Source: Candidatus Omnitrophota bacterium (GTDB lineage Bacteria; Omnitrophota; Gorgyraeia; JAFGHF01). Taken from it: 45,161 nucleotides of DNA. The notes beneath the pieces were generated by a model that saw only the letters and a list, made by a program, of their open reading frames with translations, was not told the DNA's origin and did not search any database. Shown in pieces: positions 15,922 to 23,587 of the stretch. A program made the position numbers and the translations under genes. The stretch is taken from contig JAFGHF010000041.1 in the NCBI GenBank assembly GCA_016939375.1, forward strand, positions 1 to 45,161, read 5' to 3'. Position 1 is the stretch's first letter. The number at the start of each line of letters is the position of its first letter.

Positions 15922-16125
15922 TTATATACTGATGCCTATGACATCGGGGTTAAATTTTGCTATCTCGCCTTCGATGTTGCTATCTATGACCTTGAATTCT
16001 ATCTGCTCCTTTATATTGTCTCTTAGACTACTGACCAAATAGCCAATGCCCAAAGAAGGTTATCTGGCCTCAATCTCTTTTGCCGTATCGATAGCGTTTA
16101 TGAATAGAAATCTCGTCTGTGCCAT
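15922..16125 (-). pseudogene. decayed N-terminal fragment of a cobalamin-binding radical SAM protein
   Basis: Starting at ATG 16125, three bases after the flippase stop, the frame reads MAQTRFLFINAIDTAKEIEAR, a TAA stop at 16060-16062, then PSLGIGYLVSSLRD, IEFKVIDSN and FNPDVIGISI before a second TAA at 15922-15924. This is the typical opening of a B12-binding radical SAM protein (…YPSLGIGYLVSSLR…, …PDVIGIS…). The expected Tyr before PSLG is replaced by the stop, which a single base change (TAT or TAC to TAA) would explain. The rest of the gene, including the cysteine motif, is missing. The AT-rich radical SAM gene follows 45 bases later. Confidence 0.75.
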
Positions 16126-16127
16126 AT

Positions 16128-17684
16128 CTATAGGATATAGCGCAATAAAGGGATTTTGTCCTTCAACAATTTTATGTCGAACTCATCTAAATATTTGCTC
16201 AGCAAAATGGAAAAAACATATAAAATGGCGAAGATTACGGCATTTATACCCAAAAAGCTCACTTTAGCTATTCGGCTAAGGTTGATCTGTGCACAAAAAA
16301 CGTGATTTAAAACAACTATTATAAACGTGGGGACAATGCAAGCAATGATTGGTTTGTAAAATAATCGGAAAAAGGCCTTGGAGGGGCTGGCAATATACTT
16401 ATGAAATATGCCGATAAAAAAGCAGGACGATACGGTTAAGGAAACCGTTGTACCTAATACAGCCCCGATAAATCCGATTTTAATAATCAAAATTATACTC
16501 AGGCATAGATTAAGAACAGCCATTAAAATTCCGAATTTCATATCTAGTTCGGTTCTGGCCACGCCGGCAGTTATTGAACTCGCCACTCCGGTCACTGTCG
16601 CCGCAAAGTAGCCTAACGCCAAGATCCGGATGGTCAAGGTAGCTTTTTCGTATCCTGGCCCCATCCAGGCCAGCATTATTAAAGAGGCGTTAATCACTAT
16701 AAAGAATAAAAGTGGCGTGCTAATCATAATCAGATACTTGGAGCCTCTTAAGAAAAGTTCTATCAATGGACCCTTGCCTTCTCTGGCGTCTAGTTCGGAA
16801 ACAGCTGGTATAAGCGCGGAGATTAAAAGCAAGGGAATGCGTCTTACCTTTTGCAGGATCAAGGAACCAAGCTGATAAAACGTCACCAAGCCCACTCCCA
16901 AAAAATATGTGATCAGAAGCTTATCCGTCTGAAAACTTACCAAATTAGCAAAGTGACTTATCTGCAATTTATAGCCGAAACTGAACAACCTTTTAAATAT
17001 GTCCTTGTCGAACAAAGACAGGCCGAATTTAAGCTGAGGCAGTATCCTATAGGCAATGATGGTGTTTGTTGCGCCTTTTAGCAAAATGATGATAGCGCTA
17101 TTGACCATCAATCCCCGCAAGCCGTAGCCATGTTCTAAAAAGAATATTGTTCCCAAGACCAACGGCAGGGAAAGGGCTATGGCCACTTTATTCGTGATAT
17201 CCATGCGCTGCAAGCCGCCTTGCATGGATTTAAAAACGACTAACACATTTGAAAGACAAAAAAGGATTGTCCCCAAGAAAAATACAAAAAAGGCTTCATC
17301 GTATAGATAAGAGGGGATCTTAAAAGCGACAAGCAAAAAATCCATAGAGAAGAAGGCTAAAATAATAATAGCGGTCGCGAATACTGAATAGAAAATAAAT
17401 CCCGTATTGACAACCTGGTTTATTCTTGCATAATCTTTCTTGGCGTAATATTCAGAAATATATTTTATGAAAGAGGTGCCGATTCCGAAATCCAATAGAC
17501 CAAAATATCCGGTCACCACTCCCACAATAGCCCATATTCCAAACTTCTCAATGCCGATGCGACTGATGATATAAGGGGTCAAAAATAGAGTGACGAGCAC
17601 ACCCCAACCCCAACCAAGCATGTTGAATATGGTATTTCTGAAAACCTTCTGAGATATATTGTGCTCTTGATGTAATTGCGTCAT
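16128..17684 (-). CDS. Wzx-type flippase (polysaccharide biosynthesis protein)
   Basis: A large multi-pass membrane protein of 518 residues in the MOP/MATE superfamily, predicted to flip undecaprenyl-linked oligosaccharides across the inner membrane. The start NTIFNMLGWGWGVLVTLFLTPYIISRIGIEKFGIWAIVG is characteristic of the family's first two helices, and YFGLLDFGIGTSFIKYISEYYAKKD follows. About 12-14 hydrophobic segments run through the sequence. No clear ribosome site precedes ATG 17684. The gene lies 15 bases after the O-antigen ligase-like gene. Flippase and polymerase/ligase side by side imply a Wzx/Wzy-type assembly route. The stop is immediately followed by a radical SAM pseudogene. 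Confidence 0.88.
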   Translation of the reverse strand: MTQLHQEHNISQKVFRNTIFNMLGWGWGVLVTLFLTPYIISRIGIEKFGIWAIVGVVTGYFGLLDFGIGTSFIKYISEYYAKKDYARINQVVNTGFIFYSVFATAIIILAFFSMDFLLVAFKIPSYLYDEAFFVFFLGTILFCLSNVLVVFKSMQGGLQRMDITNKVAIALSLPLVLGTIFFLEHGYGLRGLMVNSAIIILLKGATNTIIAYRILPQLKFGLSLFDKDIFKRLFSFGYKLQISHFANLVSFQTDKLLITYFLGVGLVTFYQLGSLILQKVRRIPLLLISALIPAVSELDAREGKGPLIELFLRGSKYLIMISTPLLFFIVINASLIMLAWMGPGYEKATLTIRILALGYFAATVTGVASSITAGVARTELDMKFGILMAVLNLCLSIILIIKIGFIGAVLGTTVSLTVSSCFFIGIFHKYIASPSKAFFRLFYKPIIACIVPTFIIVVLNHVFCAQINLSRIAKVSFLGINAVIFAILYVFSILLSKYLDEFDIKLLKDKIPLLRYIL

Positions 17685-17699
17685 ATAATCTATATAGTT

Positions 17700-19121
17700 T
17701 TACGGCGTCGGCTGCTCTTGGGCTTTTGCCAGCATGGGCAAGCTCATTACCGCCGCGGTCGAAAACCAAAACGGCTCCATAATGCGCACGATAATAAAGG
17801 TATTGGCGGCTAAGCCTTGAGTCAACAGACCTACAAAACCAGCTAAATATCCCAGGCAAAGACCCTGGGCAAATCTATCTTGGCTGTTTTGAAAAATCCT
17901 AAGAGCCTGCCTAAATATAGTTATTAAAAGCCAGCTAAAGATGGTGAAACCGACAATCCCTAATTCGGCTAAGGTGCGAAAATATTGGCTGTCGATAAAT
18001 GTTATGCCGGTGATCCCGTAACCAAAGAAAGGCCTTTCCTTCCATCTCTCTATGGCATATTGCCAATGATAGAGCCTAGCGGCAGCAGATGTTTCCAATG
18101 TCAGGTCCCGGCCAAATATCCTGTGTTGTTTTATTGCCGGCTTTCCCAACTTCTGATATCTCTCATACTGGCTTATAACATATTCGCCTCCCACCTCTCT
18201 ATACCTCTGGGCCAAGGCAAAAGTCTGCGTTATTCTGTTTTTTACGATATTGGGAACAAGTATAGGAGATAAAAATGCGGCTATAAGCAAAGCCCCTATT
18301 AGCATAGTTTTGCCCTTTTTGGTAAGTACGATCAGGGTCAAGTACATCGGGAAGAATGCCAGATAAGAACTGCGTGATAAGGTCTGCACAAATGAAAAAA
18401 GTATAAAAATGATCAGCCCGCCTAATAAAAACCTCTGATTCGCCGAATTATTGTAAATGAAAAAGCCCAGGACCAATGCCAAAATGAACAGTAGATACCC
18501 CGCCAGGGTATTAGGTTCGGGGTGCGCTCCTTCAAAGGGCGCGGAAGGCCGTGGTACGCCGCTGATGACCTGTATAAAGCTATAACAACAGATTATAAAG
18601 CAGGTCATCAGCAATGCCGCGATAAATCTTTTTATCTGTTCTTTAGTCGTAATATTATTGATGAACATAAAGTAAAGCATAAAATACTCCACAAACTTGA
18701 GGATATAAAATGAGACTTTCAGCGGGTTGACATCCCCGGCAATCACGCCGCGAGCACTAAACAGAACACATGCCAGGATAAAGCTGGCAATAGGTAGGTT
18801 GATGGGTGTGCGCTTGAGCAATCCAAACTGCTTATGGATGGCCATCTTGGCCAGCCAGGTAAAGAAGACCACGAATAACAAAATATCATCTACGCGCACG
18901 ACTACCGCGCGCTGAGGGACTTGGGCTATCTTAAGTTCCGGAGAAAGCAGCATTGAAAAGATCAAGATGGTCAGACCTAAGTCTGTCCTGACCAAAGTGA
19001 TAAACAAGATAATTATGGCGGCAATAAATGTTATGGGCACCAAAGGTGATACCCGCGGTATGGTGCTTCCTATCACAAGGGCTAAAAGAAGTATAGTTCC
19101 TGCAAAAATTATTTTTTTCAT
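17700..19121 (-). CDS. O-antigen ligase/polymerase-like membrane protein (Wzy/WaaL family)
   Basis: An integral membrane protein with about ten hydrophobic helices, matching the Wzy_C/O-antigen ligase family (PF04932). Near the middle, NTLAGYLLFILALVLGFF and SFVQTLSRSSYLAFF mark the conserved core. A large periplasmic loop (RITQTFALAQRYREVGG onward) ends in LYHWQYAIERWKERPFFGYG, the typical W-x-x-A-x-x-x-x-x-x-x-P-x-x-G motif. The product either polymerises repeat units or attaches the chain to a lipid or protein acceptor; sequence alone does not separate these. The frame opens with GTG at 19154, but ATG 19121 (MKKIIFAGT) makes a better N-terminal helix. Ribosome sites are weak at both. Confidence 0.85.
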   Translation of the reverse strand: MKKIIFAGTILLLALVIGSTIPRVSPLVPITFIAAIIILFITLVRTDLGLTILIFSMLLSPELKIAQVPQRAVVVRVDDILLFVVFFTWLAKMAIHKQFGLLKRTPINLPIASFILACVLFSARGVIAGDVNPLKVSFYILKFVEYFMLYFMFINNITTKEQIKRFIAALLMTCFIICCYSFIQVISGVPRPSAPFEGAHPEPNTLAGYLLFILALVLGFFIYNNSANQRFLLGGLIIFILFSFVQTLSRSSYLAFFPMYLTLIVLTKKGKTMLIGALLIAAFLSPILVPNIVKNRITQTFALAQRYREVGGEYVISQYERYQKLGKPAIKQHRIFGRDLTLETSAAARLYHWQYAIERWKERPFFGYGITGITFIDSQYFRTLAELGIVGFTIFSWLLITIFRQALRIFQNSQDRFAQGLCLGYLAGFVGLLTQGLAANTFIIVRIMEPFWFSTAAVMSLPMLAKAQEQPTP

Positions 19122-19157
19122 GGTATAGGAAAGTATAAAAACATCAGATACCACTGC

Positions 19158-19192
19158 GAAAATCGCTTAAAATTTATCGCCTAGCGATTTTC
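19158..19192 (-). repeat. intergenic hairpin
   Basis: GAAAATCGCT and AGCGATTTTC form a ten-base-pair stem across a 15-base loop, directly after the stop of the small membrane protein gene. No T-tract follows on the minus strand, so it is more likely an mRNA-stability hairpin or weak pause than a full terminator. Confidence 0.5.
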
Positions 19193-19195
19193 TTG

Positions 19196-19444
19196 TCAAT
19201 AAAGACGGAATTTTATGTTGGTCAGAATAAGCACTGCCACGACTCCCACAATCAAAAGTACTAAGATCACGATAGGGTTTACCTCTTCAAAGGCGCGAAA
19301 CAATGCCAGAAAAGTCAGAATTGCCGCAACTGAAGTCCCGATTACGGCAAAAAAAAGTTTTATGCCCTTAGTCGAATTTCTCAAGCTAAGGGCAAATAAA
19401 AAGGCGAATACGGCTCCTGCTAAAATAAAGGCCAACAGACTCAA
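19196..19444 (-). CDS. small three-helix membrane protein, unknown
   Basis: An 82-residue, very hydrophobic protein with three predicted membrane segments (about residues 2-22, 30-50 and 57-77) and a short C-terminal tail (NIKFRLY). I do not recognise the family. It starts with TTG, overlapping the ATPase stop as TTGA, and GGAGGGTCGGCC in front is a good ribosome site, so translation is probably coupled to the ATPase. Its place between the ExeA-type ATPase and the O-antigen ligase suggests a helper role in glycan assembly, but this is only context. Confidence 0.7.
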   Translation of the reverse strand: MSLLAFILAGAVFAFLFALSLRNSTKGIKLFFAVIGTSVAAILTFLALFRAFEEVNPIVILVLLIVGVVAVLILTNIKFRLY

Positions 19445-20262
19445 GGCCGACCCTCCAGGTCGCTTACTACCTCCCTGATAATATCTTTACCTATTTTATC
19501 CTCCTTATTGCCAAAGCCGATAAGCAGGCTCATATCACAGATGTGGTTTATCCGGCGGGGTATGCCTCCTGATTGCTCAAAGATAAGGTCTTGGGCCTCT
19601 TTGGTAAAGATCGGGGCCTCTTTCCCGGCTATTTTTAAACGGTGCAAGATATAGCCTTCGCTGTCTTGGCGGCTCAACTTGTCCAGATGATACCTGATGG
19701 CAATGCGTTGGGCCAGTTGCTTGATGTTATCCACGTTTTTCCTTAACTCCGGCTGGCCTAAAAGCAAGAGGGTAAGCAAAAACCTGTCCTTATGCTGGAA
19801 ATTAAGCAACATCCTCAATTCCTCAAATATCTTCTTATCCTCGATCACATGGGCCTCATCAATGATCACAACTGTGTCTTTGCCGTCGCTAAAGTTATTT
19901 TCCAGCATCTCATTAAGCACATCGAGAAGATAATCCGTAAGGATCTCTGTCTTTTTTGTAGGCAAGCCTGTCGCCCCCAGGCGGCTGGCGATAGCCCTTA
20001 AAAACTCCGAGTATTCGAGTTGAGGATTGGCAATAAGGGCTATGCGATAGCTCCCCCTTTGCAGGCCATCGAGCAAGGATTGGGCCAAGAGTGTCTTGCC
20101 GCAGCCAAATACACCGGTCAAAAGCGCTGCCCCTTTCCTCTCCTGTATGGCATAGGTCAGCCTGGTCAGGGCTTCCTCATGCTGCGTCGAGTAATAGAAA
20201 AAGCGCGGATCGGGAGTGTTCTCAAAAGGTTTTTCTTTCAGCTTCCAATATTTTTCGTACAT
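19441..20262 (-). CDS. ExeA/XrtA-locus-type AAA ATPase
   Basis: A cytoplasmic AAA ATPase of 273 residues, related to general secretion ExeA/GspA and to the ATPase that recurs in exosortase (XrtA) polysaccharide loci. It has the hallmark start MYEKYWKLKEKPFENTPDPRF, Walker A GVFGCGKT (residues 50-57), Walker B VVIIDEAH (131-138), LTLLLLGQPELR and the sensor-2-like IPRRINHICDMSLLIG. It lacks the C-terminal peptidoglycan-binding domain of true ExeA. It is probably the first gene of the glycan cluster, following a terminator and a long inverted repeat. A close paralogue lies at 41994-42824, next to an HD-GYP gene. Confidence 0.85.
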   Translation of the reverse strand: MYEKYWKLKEKPFENTPDPRFFYYSTQHEEALTRLTYAIQERKGAALLTGVFGCGKTLLAQSLLDGLQRGSYRIALIANPQLEYSEFLRAIASRLGATGLPTKKTEILTDYLLDVLNEMLENNFSDGKDTVVIIDEAHVIEDKKIFEELRMLLNFQHKDRFLLTLLLLGQPELRKNVDNIKQLAQRIAIRYHLDKLSRQDSEGYILHRLKIAGKEAPIFTKEAQDLIFEQSGGIPRRINHICDMSLLIGFGNKEDKIGKDIIREVVSDLEGRP

Positions 20263-20343
20263 TTTCTAATCTTAACAGGTTTAATCCCTCACCTTTTTCA
20301 ATTTTCAATAGATCAATGAAAGGTTCGGGATAAGTTCGGGCCT

Positions 20344-20386
20344 ATAAGTTATGTCGCTCAACATTAAATATAGCTCCATAACTTAT
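20344..20386. repeat. inverted repeat upstream of the glycan cluster
   Basis: ATAAGTTATG (20344-20353) and CATAACTTAT (20377-20386) are perfect ten-base arms separated by 23 bases. A direct repeat GTTCGGG (20323-20329 and 20334-20340) lies beside it. It sits between the upstream terminator and the ATPase start at 20262, where the glycan operon's promoter should be, so it could be an operator or a leader hairpin. I could not place a convincing -10/-35 pair here. Confidence 0.55.
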
Positions 20387-20392
20387 GCCCTC

Positions 20393-20423
20393 ACTTAAAA
20401 ATTAAGGGGGTTCATCCCCCTTA
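20393..20423 (-). terminator. Rho-independent terminator of the coiled-coil/Wza/Wzc operon
   Basis: On the minus strand TAAGGGGG-ATGAA-CCCCCTTA is followed by ATTTTTAAG. It lies 39 bases after the stop of the tyrosine-kinase gene at 20462 and separates this operon from the glycan cluster. Confidence 0.85.
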
Positions 20424-20461
20424 GGATCTGTTTTCAACGCTGTTCTTGGCGCATTCTTGTT

Positions 20462-22396
20462 CTACAACTCTCTCCTCCCCAGATCATTTTTTGCCAAAGC
20501 GCCCTTTTTCCCCTTTTTCTCTTCTTGGCCATAATATCTATATCGGTAATACTGGGGATAGTATGTCGGGTACATCTCTGTCTCCGGCCTGATATGATTG
20601 AGGACAATGCCTAAGATCTTGGCCCCTGTACTTTCTAATTGGTTTTTGGCCCTCAACAAGGCGGCCCTTGCGGTCCTGCCTATCTCATAAACCAAGATCA
20701 CTCCGTCGACCTTGGGGGCTAGAAGCATGGCATCGGTAATAGGAAGTGTGGGCGGCGAATCTAACAAGATCACATCGAATTTAGACTTTAATTCTTCTAT
20801 CAACGCTTGCATTTCTTTCGAGGCCAATAGCTCTGATGGATTCAGGGGGATGTGCCCGCTGGTGAAAATGCTTAAGTTATCCAACCCCGGGGTCTTCATC
20901 GCCTCATCAAAGCCCATTGCGCCGATCAATATATCCGATATGCCCTTAACCGCTTTCTCCCATTTCAAGGTCCTGGCCAGCACTTCATTAAGTCCGGGTT
21001 CGCGCTTAATGCCAAAGGTTTTATATAAGGCCGGCCTTCTTAAATCAGTAGAAACCAATAGTGTCTTGTTGCCCATTTGTGCACAAGTCAGAGCTAGGTT
21101 AGTCAAAACAGTCGTCTTTCCTTCCCTGGGCCCGGTACTTGTAATCAAAAATATCTTTCGCCCGGCTGCGGAGATCTTTAAATTTGTACGCAGGGTACGA
21201 TATGTCTCTGCTATCGGCGATTTAGGCTGATCGTGCACGATGCGCCGCACTCGGACTTCATCCAGAGGGCCTGGTTTTGGCTCAAATGGCCCCTTGCGCC
21301 ACCAAGGCAGAGCCATTGTCTCTTCTGTACGCACATGGGGGATTACGCCCACAACCGGTACCTTCAATAGTTCCTCTACGTCTTCTATAGTGCCGATAGA
21401 AGTATCCAGGCTCTCCACCACAAAAGAAAGGACAAAGCCAAGCATGAGGCTGACTATCACCCCTAATACCGTACCAGTTTTTTTATCAGGCTTGACGGGG
21501 ACATTGGGCACAGTAGCGTAATCGACGATGCTTACATCTTCTATCTTCTCAGCTTCGGCAATGCGTGCTTCTTCAAACTTCTCGCGTAAAGTAGCATATA
21601 CTTTTTCGTTGACCTTTATCTCCCTTGTCAAGCGGGCAAACTCAAGCTCATCCGCCGGCAACTCTCTTAATTGGTTTTCCAGATCATCGATCTGCTCGCG
21701 TATCCTCCAGACCCGGGGATGCTTCTCAGTAGCCCGGGTGAGAAGTTCGGAAAGTTTAGATTTCAAATCAACGATCCTGCTCTCCAAGGGGACGGCTATC
21801 CCCGTAGCCCGGCCTTCCTCTTTAAGCCTTCTTAGGTTATCTTCCGAAGATACAAGATTCTCTTCCACGGTCACTAGTTGACTTTCGATAAACTCCCGGA
21901 CCTGGCGAGCCTGCTTGTTTTTTTGCTCTACATCATGTTCGACATAGGCCTTGGCCACCTCGTTGGCGATCAAGGCTGCCTTTTTGGGCTCATCGGAATA
22001 AACTATGATCTGTATCAGATTGGTCTCTAATACCTTTTCTGTAGAGATCGACTTCTGAAGCGTATTGATTATTTTATCGGCATCGTCTCTGTTTGTCTTA
22101 TCGGTTATCAGGCCCAGGCGCCTGCCCACTTTTTCGGCTATCAGCCTGCTTTCGATCACCTTAGCCTCAGTGACCAAAAGGTCTCCCGCCGACCAGGCGA
22201 TGTACTCCATCAGTGCCCCGGCTACTGTTTTTCTCTGTTCAACGCGCACTGTAGCAAAGGCCTTATATACCGGTGTCTGTAGATTGAGATAGATAACGGT
22301 GGCAATAAAGACCGCCAAAAATGTGAAAATAATCACATAGCGCCTTTTGCTTATTATTCTCCAATAATCCCGGAAACCTAACTCGTATTGGGGCAT
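20462..22396 (-). CDS. Wzc-like chain-length regulator / BY-kinase with altered Walker A' motif
   Basis: A polysaccharide co-polymerase with a kinase domain, 644 residues. The Wzz domain has a first membrane helix (VIIFTFLAVFIATVIYL, 21-37), a periplasmic coiled-coil part, a GNVR-like segment and a second helix near 307-328. The cytoplasmic BY-kinase part has Walker A GPREGKTT (422-429) and Walker B VILLDSPP (542-549). A C-terminal tyrosine cluster (YPTYYPQYYRYRYY) is the usual autophosphorylation tail. Walker A' reads LLVSTDLRRP (446-455): the first Asp of the D-x-D pair is Ser449, though Asp451 remains. It should control chain length with the Wza-like protein upstream, but phosphotransfer may be weakened or lost. 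Confidence 0.9.
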   Translation of the reverse strand: MPQYELGFRDYWRIISKRRYVIIFTFLAVFIATVIYLNLQTPVYKAFATVRVEQRKTVAGALMEYIAWSAGDLLVTEAKVIESRLIAEKVGRRLGLITDKTNRDDADKIINTLQKSISTEKVLETNLIQIIVYSDEPKKAALIANEVAKAYVEHDVEQKNKQARQVREFIESQLVTVEENLVSSEDNLRRLKEEGRATGIAVPLESRIVDLKSKLSELLTRATEKHPRVWRIREQIDDLENQLRELPADELEFARLTREIKVNEKVYATLREKFEEARIAEAEKIEDVSIVDYATVPNVPVKPDKKTGTVLGVIVSLMLGFVLSFVVESLDTSIGTIEDVEELLKVPVVGVIPHVRTEETMALPWWRKGPFEPKPGPLDEVRVRRIVHDQPKSPIAETYRTLRTNLKISAAGRKIFLITSTGPREGKTTVLTNLALTCAQMGNKTLLVSTDLRRPALYKTFGIKREPGLNEVLARTLKWEKAVKGISDILIGAMGFDEAMKTPGLDNLSIFTSGHIPLNPSELLASKEMQALIEELKSKFDVILLDSPPTLPITDAMLLAPKVDGVILVYEIGRTARAALLRAKNQLESTGAKILGIVLNHIRPETEMYPTYYPQYYRYRYYGQEEKKGKKGALAKNDLGRREL

Positions 22397-22443
22397 TGTA
22401 CAAGGCCTTCTCTGTATACGACAAAAAGAGGGATTTCTTGCCT

Positions 22444-22471
22444 GCCCCGTTAAAAAGTTCTCTAACGGGGC
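22444..22471 (-). repeat. intergenic hairpin with CCCGTTA arms
   Basis: GCCCCGTTA and TAACGGGGC form a perfect nine-base-pair stem around a ten-base loop, between the Wza-like stop and the Wzc-like start. There is no T-tract next to the stem. The arms resemble those of the hairpin at 42946-42975 (CCCGTTA/TAACGGG), so it may be a dispersed repeat. Confidence 0.6.
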
Positions 22472-22477
22472 GGGTTA

Positions 22478-23587
22478 TTACCAAGTACTTTCCCAGCCCT
22501 TGAAAAAATCTGCTTTGTCCAGGGCCGGCGAAATGATCTCCTCTAAAAAATAATTTACATTAGCGATAAACTTCTTAGGTACATAGACCAAGTCTTCCGG
22601 TTGCACGGATACATTCTGGGAAAGGTCTCCTTTTTCAATAACATTGCGCAGATTAAGCCTGGCTGTGTTGGTGCGCCTGCTCTTAGGGTATTTCAGGCCG
22701 CCTCTGACCAAGATAACGCTGCTTAAGCAGGCGTCTTCGGTAAACCCTTCGGCCAGGGCAATCACTTCCATAATAGAATTTCTGCCGGTCGTTTTATAGA
22801 CACCCGGCGCGTATACCTCCCCTAAGACGATTACTTTGTTGCCACCGAATTTCTTGAGCATGATTGACACTTCTGGCTCTCTAATATATTCTTTAAGCCT
22901 TCGCGTCAGTTCATTATCCAGTTCGGTCAGGGTCAGTCCTTCCGCCCGCACATCGCCCGCTAAAGGAAAAGATATCTTTCCGTCGGGACGGACTATCACT
23001 ACTTCATCTAAGTCCTGCCAGCCCCATACAGAGATATCCAGCTCGTCTTCCTTATCGATAGTATACTCGGTCAGCCTTTCCGTCTGCACTTCATCGGCTT
23101 TGGCCGCCTCTTTTTTTCCTGTTTTTAGCTGGATATGTTTTTTTCTTCTCTCGGTGGCTTGCGTCTCTTTGGCGATAATATCGAAGGCCTCTGTCTTGTC
23201 ATAAACAAAATCTACGGTGGCGATACCGTTTACAAACTCCGAGGCTTTTACTGATGACGGGTGGATCATCCCTGAGCCGGTAGTGACGATCTCTACATCA
23301 GTGCCTATCTTATCATAATTAGTCAGCACCACCCCGTTTTTATCTTTAGCTATGACCTTCACGGTGAAAGGCTCCCCGGCCTGTGCTGTATCAGGAGTGA
23401 TGACAGTAAATTGGACTCTCACCGGCTCAACGATATATGTATCGATTTCTTTTGTCTGTTGCTGGTCTATACTTTGGTCTGCGTCAGGGGTGGGTTGTCC
23501 TTGCCTAACTCCTATCCAATCGCCGAATTTCCATCCCCCGCAGCCAGAGACAAGTAGTAATATCAATATTACGGCGACAATCCTCAT
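22478..23587 (-). CDS. Wza-like polysaccharide export lipoprotein with N-terminal Ig-like module
   Basis: An outer-membrane polysaccharide export lipoprotein of 369 residues. The signal peptide ends in the lipobox LVSGC (Cys16). Residues about 60-145 form a beta-rich module (AGEPFTVKVIAKDKNG, TNYDKIGTDVEI, ASEFVNGIATVDFVYD) also present in the two genes upstream; typical Wza proteins lack it. The Poly_export domain follows (YTIDKEDELDISVWGWQDLDEVVIVRPDGKISFPLAGDVRAEGLTL), then SLBB (KVIVLGEVYAPGVYKTTGRNS). It forms or gates the export channel with the Wzc-like kinase downstream. Start ATG overlaps the preceding stop by one base (TAATG). Confidence 0.9.
   Translation of the reverse strand: MRIVAVILILLLVSGCGGWKFGDWIGVRQGQPTPDADQSIDQQQTKEIDTYIVEPVRVQFTVITPDTAQAGEPFTVKVIAKDKNGVVLTNYDKIGTDVEIVTTGSGMIHPSSVKASEFVNGIATVDFVYDKTEAFDIIAKETQATERRKKHIQLKTGKKEAAKADEVQTERLTEYTIDKEDELDISVWGWQDLDEVVIVRPDGKISFPLAGDVRAEGLTLTELDNELTRRLKEYIREPEVSIMLKKFGGNKVIVLGEVYAPGVYKTTGRNSIMEVIALAEGFTEDACLSSVILVRGGLKYPKSRRTNTARLNLRNVIEKGDLSQNVSVQPEDLVYVPKKFIANVNYFLEEIISPALDKADFFKGWESTW

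Noticed and set aside
17548-17859. Minus-strand 103-codon open frame overlapping the flippase and ligase genes
   Set aside because: It is out of frame with two well-supported membrane protein genes and resembles no family.
450-20262. Full exosortase/PEP-CTERM locus
   Set aside because: Only the deacetylase and ATPase families fit. I find no exosortase and no protein with a PEP-CTERM tail.
22263-22484. Minus-strand 73-codon open frame at the Wzc start
   Set aside because: It overlaps the Wza and Wzc ends and the hairpin, and lacks a ribosome site.
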